A DNA stretch of 64,000 bases, taken from Shinella zoogloeoides. Lineage in GTDB: Bacteria > Pseudomonadota > Alphaproteobacteria > Rhizobiales > Rhizobiaceae. This document shows positions 61,710 to 64,000 of this stretch, one piece after another (the first letter of the stretch is position 1; each line of letters starts with the position of its first letter). A model generated the notes under the pieces. It was not told the DNA's origin. It made no database searches and saw only the letters and a program-made list of their open reading frames with translations. Position numbers and translations under genes: made by a program. The stretch lies in assembly GCF_003574625.1 (NCBI RefSeq), contig NZ_QNUJ01000009.1:124001-188000 (forward strand), given 5' to 3'.

Positions 61710-63095
61710 ATGACGATCGCAACGGAAAGCCGGGAGCCGCGCGCAAGCCGCCTCGGCATTGCGGGCTGGATGCTGTTCGACTGGGCCGCCCAACCTTTTT
61801 TCACGGTCATCACCACCTTTATCTTCGGCCCCTATCTCGTCTCGCGCCTGACCGCGGACCCCGTCGCAGGGCAGGCGGCCTGGAGCTACACGCTCACCGT
61901 CGCCGGCATCGCCATCGCGCTGCTCGCGCCCGTCATGGGCTCCATCGCCGATGCCTCCGGCGCGCGAAAGCCGTGGATCGCCGCCTTCGCGGTGGTGAAG
62001 ATCCTGTCGCTTTCCGCCCTCTGGCTGGCCGTGCCGGGCAGCAGCCTCGCTTTTGCCATGGCGTTGATCGTGCTCGCCACCGTCGCGGCGGAATTCTCCA
62101 TCGTCTTCAACGATTCCATGATGCCGCGGCTCGTGCGCCCGGAAGACACCGGCCGCATCTCCAACATCGCCTGGGGCCTCGGCTATCTCGGCGGCATGAT
62201 CGTGCTGATCGCCGTCGTGGCGCTGCTCGCCGCCAATCCCGAGACCGGGAAAACCGCCATCGGCATCGCGCCGCTCTTCGGCCTCGACCCGGCGGCAGGC
62301 GAGGATGCGCGCATCACCGGCCCGATCTCGGCGCTGTGGTACTTCGTCTTCATCCTGCCGATGTTCTTCATCACGCCGGACCAGAGCCGCGGCCTGCCGA
62401 TCGCCGCGGCCGTCCGCACCGGCTTTGCCGATCTTTCCACCGCGCTGCGTGATCTCAGGAAGAAGCCCGGCATCCTGCGCTTCCTTATCGCCCGCATGAT
62501 CTACCAGGATGGCGTCAACGGCCTGCTTGCACTCGGCGGCACCTTCGCCGCCGGCATGTTCGCCTGGCAGACCTTCGAGCTCGGCATCTACGGCATCATC
62601 CTCAATGTCGTGGCGATCGGCGGCTGCCTCTATGCCAGCCGCCTCGACAGGCGCCTCGGCTCCAAGGCCGTCGTCGTGATGAGCCTCCTCTGCCTCACCG
62701 TCGCGACCGTCGGCATCGTCTCCACCGGCCCCGGCTTCACGCTCTTCGGCCTTATCCCGCTGCCGACGGCCGACAGCGGCGGCCTCTTCGGCACCGCGGC
62801 GGAAAAGGCCTATATCCTCTACGGCCTGCTCGTCGGCCTGACCTTCGGCCCGGTACAGGCGTCGGCCCGCTCCTATCTCGCTCAAAGCGTCCATCCGGAC
62901 GAGGCCGGCCGCTATTTCGGCCTCTATGCCCTCTCCGGCCGCGCGACGTCCTTCCTCGCGCCGCTCTCGGTGGGCATCCTCACCACCGCCACGGGCTCGG
63001 CGCGCCTCGGCATGATGGCGCTCATCGTCTTCCTCGTCGCCGGCTTCCTGCTCCTCCTGCGCACGCCCTATCCGGCCGCAAAGGTCGAGGGCTGA
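61710..63095 (+). CDS. MFS transporter, UMF1/Atg22-like family
   Basis: A 461-residue membrane protein with about 12 TM segments. The family marks are the start LGIAGWMLFDWAAQPFFTVITTFIFGPYL, PVMGSIADASGARKPWIAAFAVVK, IVFNDSMMPRLVRPEDTGRISNIAWGLGYLGG and QASARSYLAQSVHPDEAGRYFGLYALSGRATSFLAP. Relatives include yeast vacuolar amino-acid effluxer Atg22. The bacterial substrate is unknown. It starts 89 bp after gdh, possibly in the same transcript. Confidence 0.9.
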   Translation: MTIATESREPRASRLGIAGWMLFDWAAQPFFTVITTFIFGPYLVSRLTADPVAGQAAWSYTLTVAGIAIALLAPVMGSIADASGARKPWIAAFAVVKILSLSALWLAVPGSSLAFAMALIVLATVAAEFSIVFNDSMMPRLVRPEDTGRISNIAWGLGYLGGMIVLIAVVALLAANPETGKTAIGIAPLFGLDPAAGEDARITGPISALWYFVFILPMFFITPDQSRGLPIAAAVRTGFADLSTALRDLRKKPGILRFLIARMIYQDGVNGLLALGGTFAAGMFAWQTFELGIYGIILNVVAIGGCLYASRLDRRLGSKAVVVMSLLCLTVATVGIVSTGPGFTLFGLIPLPTADSGGLFGTAAEKAYILYGLLVGLTFGPVQASARSYLAQSVHPDEAGRYFGLYALSGRATSFLAPLSVGILTTATGSARLGMMALIVFLVAGFLLLLRTPYPAAKVEG

Positions 63096-63102
63096 AACGC
63101 AA

Positions 63103-63124
63103 GACGCCCCGCGAACGGGGCGTC
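63103..63124 (-). terminator. Terminator of purH
   Basis: GACGCCCCG (63103-63111) and CGGGGCGTC (63116-63124) form a 9-bp stem. On the minus strand the loop is TTCG, a stable tetraloop, followed by TTGCGTTT. The U-run is interrupted. Confidence 0.7.
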
Positions 63125-63154
63125 GATCTGCTTGGACCCGTCGATGAATCCGGC

Positions 63155-64000
63155 TCAGTGCCGGAAATGCCGCATGCCGGTGAAGACCATCGCGACGCCC
63201 GCCTCATCGGCAGCCGCGATGACCTCCGCATCGCGCATCGAGCCGCCCGGCTGGATCACCGCCGTCGCCCCGGCGGCGATGGCCGAGAGCAGGCCGTCGG
63301 CGAAGGGGAGGAACGCCTCGGAGGCGACCGCAGAACCACGCGTCAGCGGCTCGGCAAGGCCCATGGCCTTCGCGGCTTCCTCGGCCTTGAGGCCGGCAAT
63401 GCGGGCGGAATCGACGCGGCTCATCTGGCCGGCGCCGATGCCCGCCGTCTGGCCGTCCTTGGCATAGACCACGGCATTCGACTTCACATGCTTGGCGATC
63501 TTGAAGGCGAACTTCATGTCTTCCAGCTCCTGCGCGGTCGGCGCGCGCCTGGTGACGACCTTCAGCTCCAGATCCTCGACCATGCCGTTATCGCGGCTCT
63601 GGACGAGGAGGCCACCGGAAACGGTCTTGGCGGAAAGGCCCGGCACGCGCGGATCGGGCAGGGCGCCCGTCACCAGGAGGCGCAGGTTCGGCTTGCCGGC
63701 GATGATGGCGCGCGCGGTCTCGTCGGCGTCGGGCGCGATGATGACCTCGGTGAAGAGCTTGACGATCTCCTCCGCCGTCTCGCCATCGAGCGTCGAATTG
63801 AGCGCGATGATGCCGCCGAAGGCCGAGACCGGGTCGCAGGCGAGCGCCCGCGCATAGGCCTCCTTCAGCGTCCTGCCGGTGGCGACGCCGCAGGGATTGG
63901 CATGCTTGATGATCGCGCAGGCCGGGCCGTTCTCCGGCAGGAACTCGGCGACCAGCTCGAAGGCGGCGTCCGTGTCGTTGATATTGTTATAGGAAAGCTG
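63155..64000 (-). CDS. purH: Bifunctional AICAR transformylase/IMP cyclohydrolase, C-terminal part
   Basis: 282 codons (the last 281 residues plus stop) are in the window; the N-terminal IMP cyclohydrolase part lies beyond base 64000. The visible part is the AICARFT domain: [36 protein letters not shown] (catalytic Lys-His), [39 protein letters not shown] and [28 protein letters not shown], ending MRHFRH. It carries out the last two steps of purine synthesis using 10-formyl-THF. Confidence 0.97.
   Translation of the reverse strand, partial: QLSYNNINDTDAAFELVAEFLPENGPACAIIKHANPCGVATGRTLKEAYARALACDPVSAFGGIIALNSTLDGETAEEIVKLFTEVIIAPDADETARAIIAGKPNLRLLVTGALPDPRVPGLSAKTVSGGLLVQSRDNGMVEDLELKVVTRRAPTAQELEDMKFAFKIAKHVKSNAVVYAKDGQTAGIGAGQMSRVDSARIAGLKAEEAAKAMGLAEPLTRGSAVASEAFLPFADGLLSAIAAGATAVIQPGGSMRDAEVIAAADEAGVAMVFTGMRHFRH

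Overview
The window is GC-rich chromosomal DNA from an alphaproteobacterium, most likely a Rhizobiaceae member (Rhizobium/Ensifer/Shinella/Agrobacterium type). The signs are: the order obgE-proB-proA-nadD-rsfS-rlmH-envC-ctpA-yibQ-rppH; an iron-control-element-like palindrome before bfd-bfr; a 1593-residue NAD-type glutamate dehydrogenase; a formyl-THF deformylase; and short palindromic repeats of a kind seen in rhizobial intergenic DNA. No insertion sequence, prophage, integrase or CRISPR array was seen. Assignments rest on motif recognition by eye; no database search was possible.

Left part (1-14.4 kb): amine and amino-acid catabolism. A PuuA-like glutamine synthetase (cut by the window edge) faces a GntR regulator and a DadA-like FAD oxidase. 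Then comes what looks like a complete lysine-to-2-oxoglutarate route: an Lrp regulator divergent from a saccharopine-dehydrogenase-fold enzyme (probably L-lysine 6-dehydrogenase), and a reverse-strand operon of HglS/DUF1338, D-2-hydroxyglutarate dehydrogenase-like flavoprotein, ALDH7/AmaB-type aldehyde dehydrogenase and aminotransferase. It is flanked by a LysR gene and a pipecolate/amine oxidase-like flavoprotein. An unusual MerR-plus-P-loop fusion protein sits inside this block.

Middle-left (14.4-26 kb): purU, then a catabolic locus of unknown substrate. It holds an eight-gene reverse-strand operon (binding protein, ATPase, two permeases, amidohydrolase, D-threonine-aldolase/D-hydroxyaspartate-dehydratase-like PLP enzyme, RidA, AstE-like deacylase), an uncharacterised 395-residue protein on the other strand and an IclR regulator. 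A near-identical 24-bp motif lies before both the lone gene and the operon, which ties them into one regulon.

Middle (26-44 kb): a flavoprotein, an ABC-F ATPase, a methyltransferase, a tRNA-Ser(CGA), rplU-rpmA, two GNAT acetyltransferases, an endonuclease/exonuclease/phosphatase protein, and the obgE-to-rppH housekeeping run.

Right part (44-64 kb): bfd-bfr, a small metallopeptidase, a DUF1737/CoA-lyase pair, leuD-ridA-leuB, a PAP2 phosphatase, an MHS-family transporter with a large periplasmic insertion, asd, a lytic transglycosylase, carbonic anhydrase, pyridoxal kinase, the large glutamate dehydrogenase, a UMF1-type MFS protein and the 3' part of purH. The most striking unexplained signal is the asd leader (52521-52802): a promoter, then a 39-codon ORF whose last eleven codons include six Thr and three Lys, then mutually exclusive hairpins. 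It looks like a threonine/lysine-sensing attenuator on the aspartate-family pathway.
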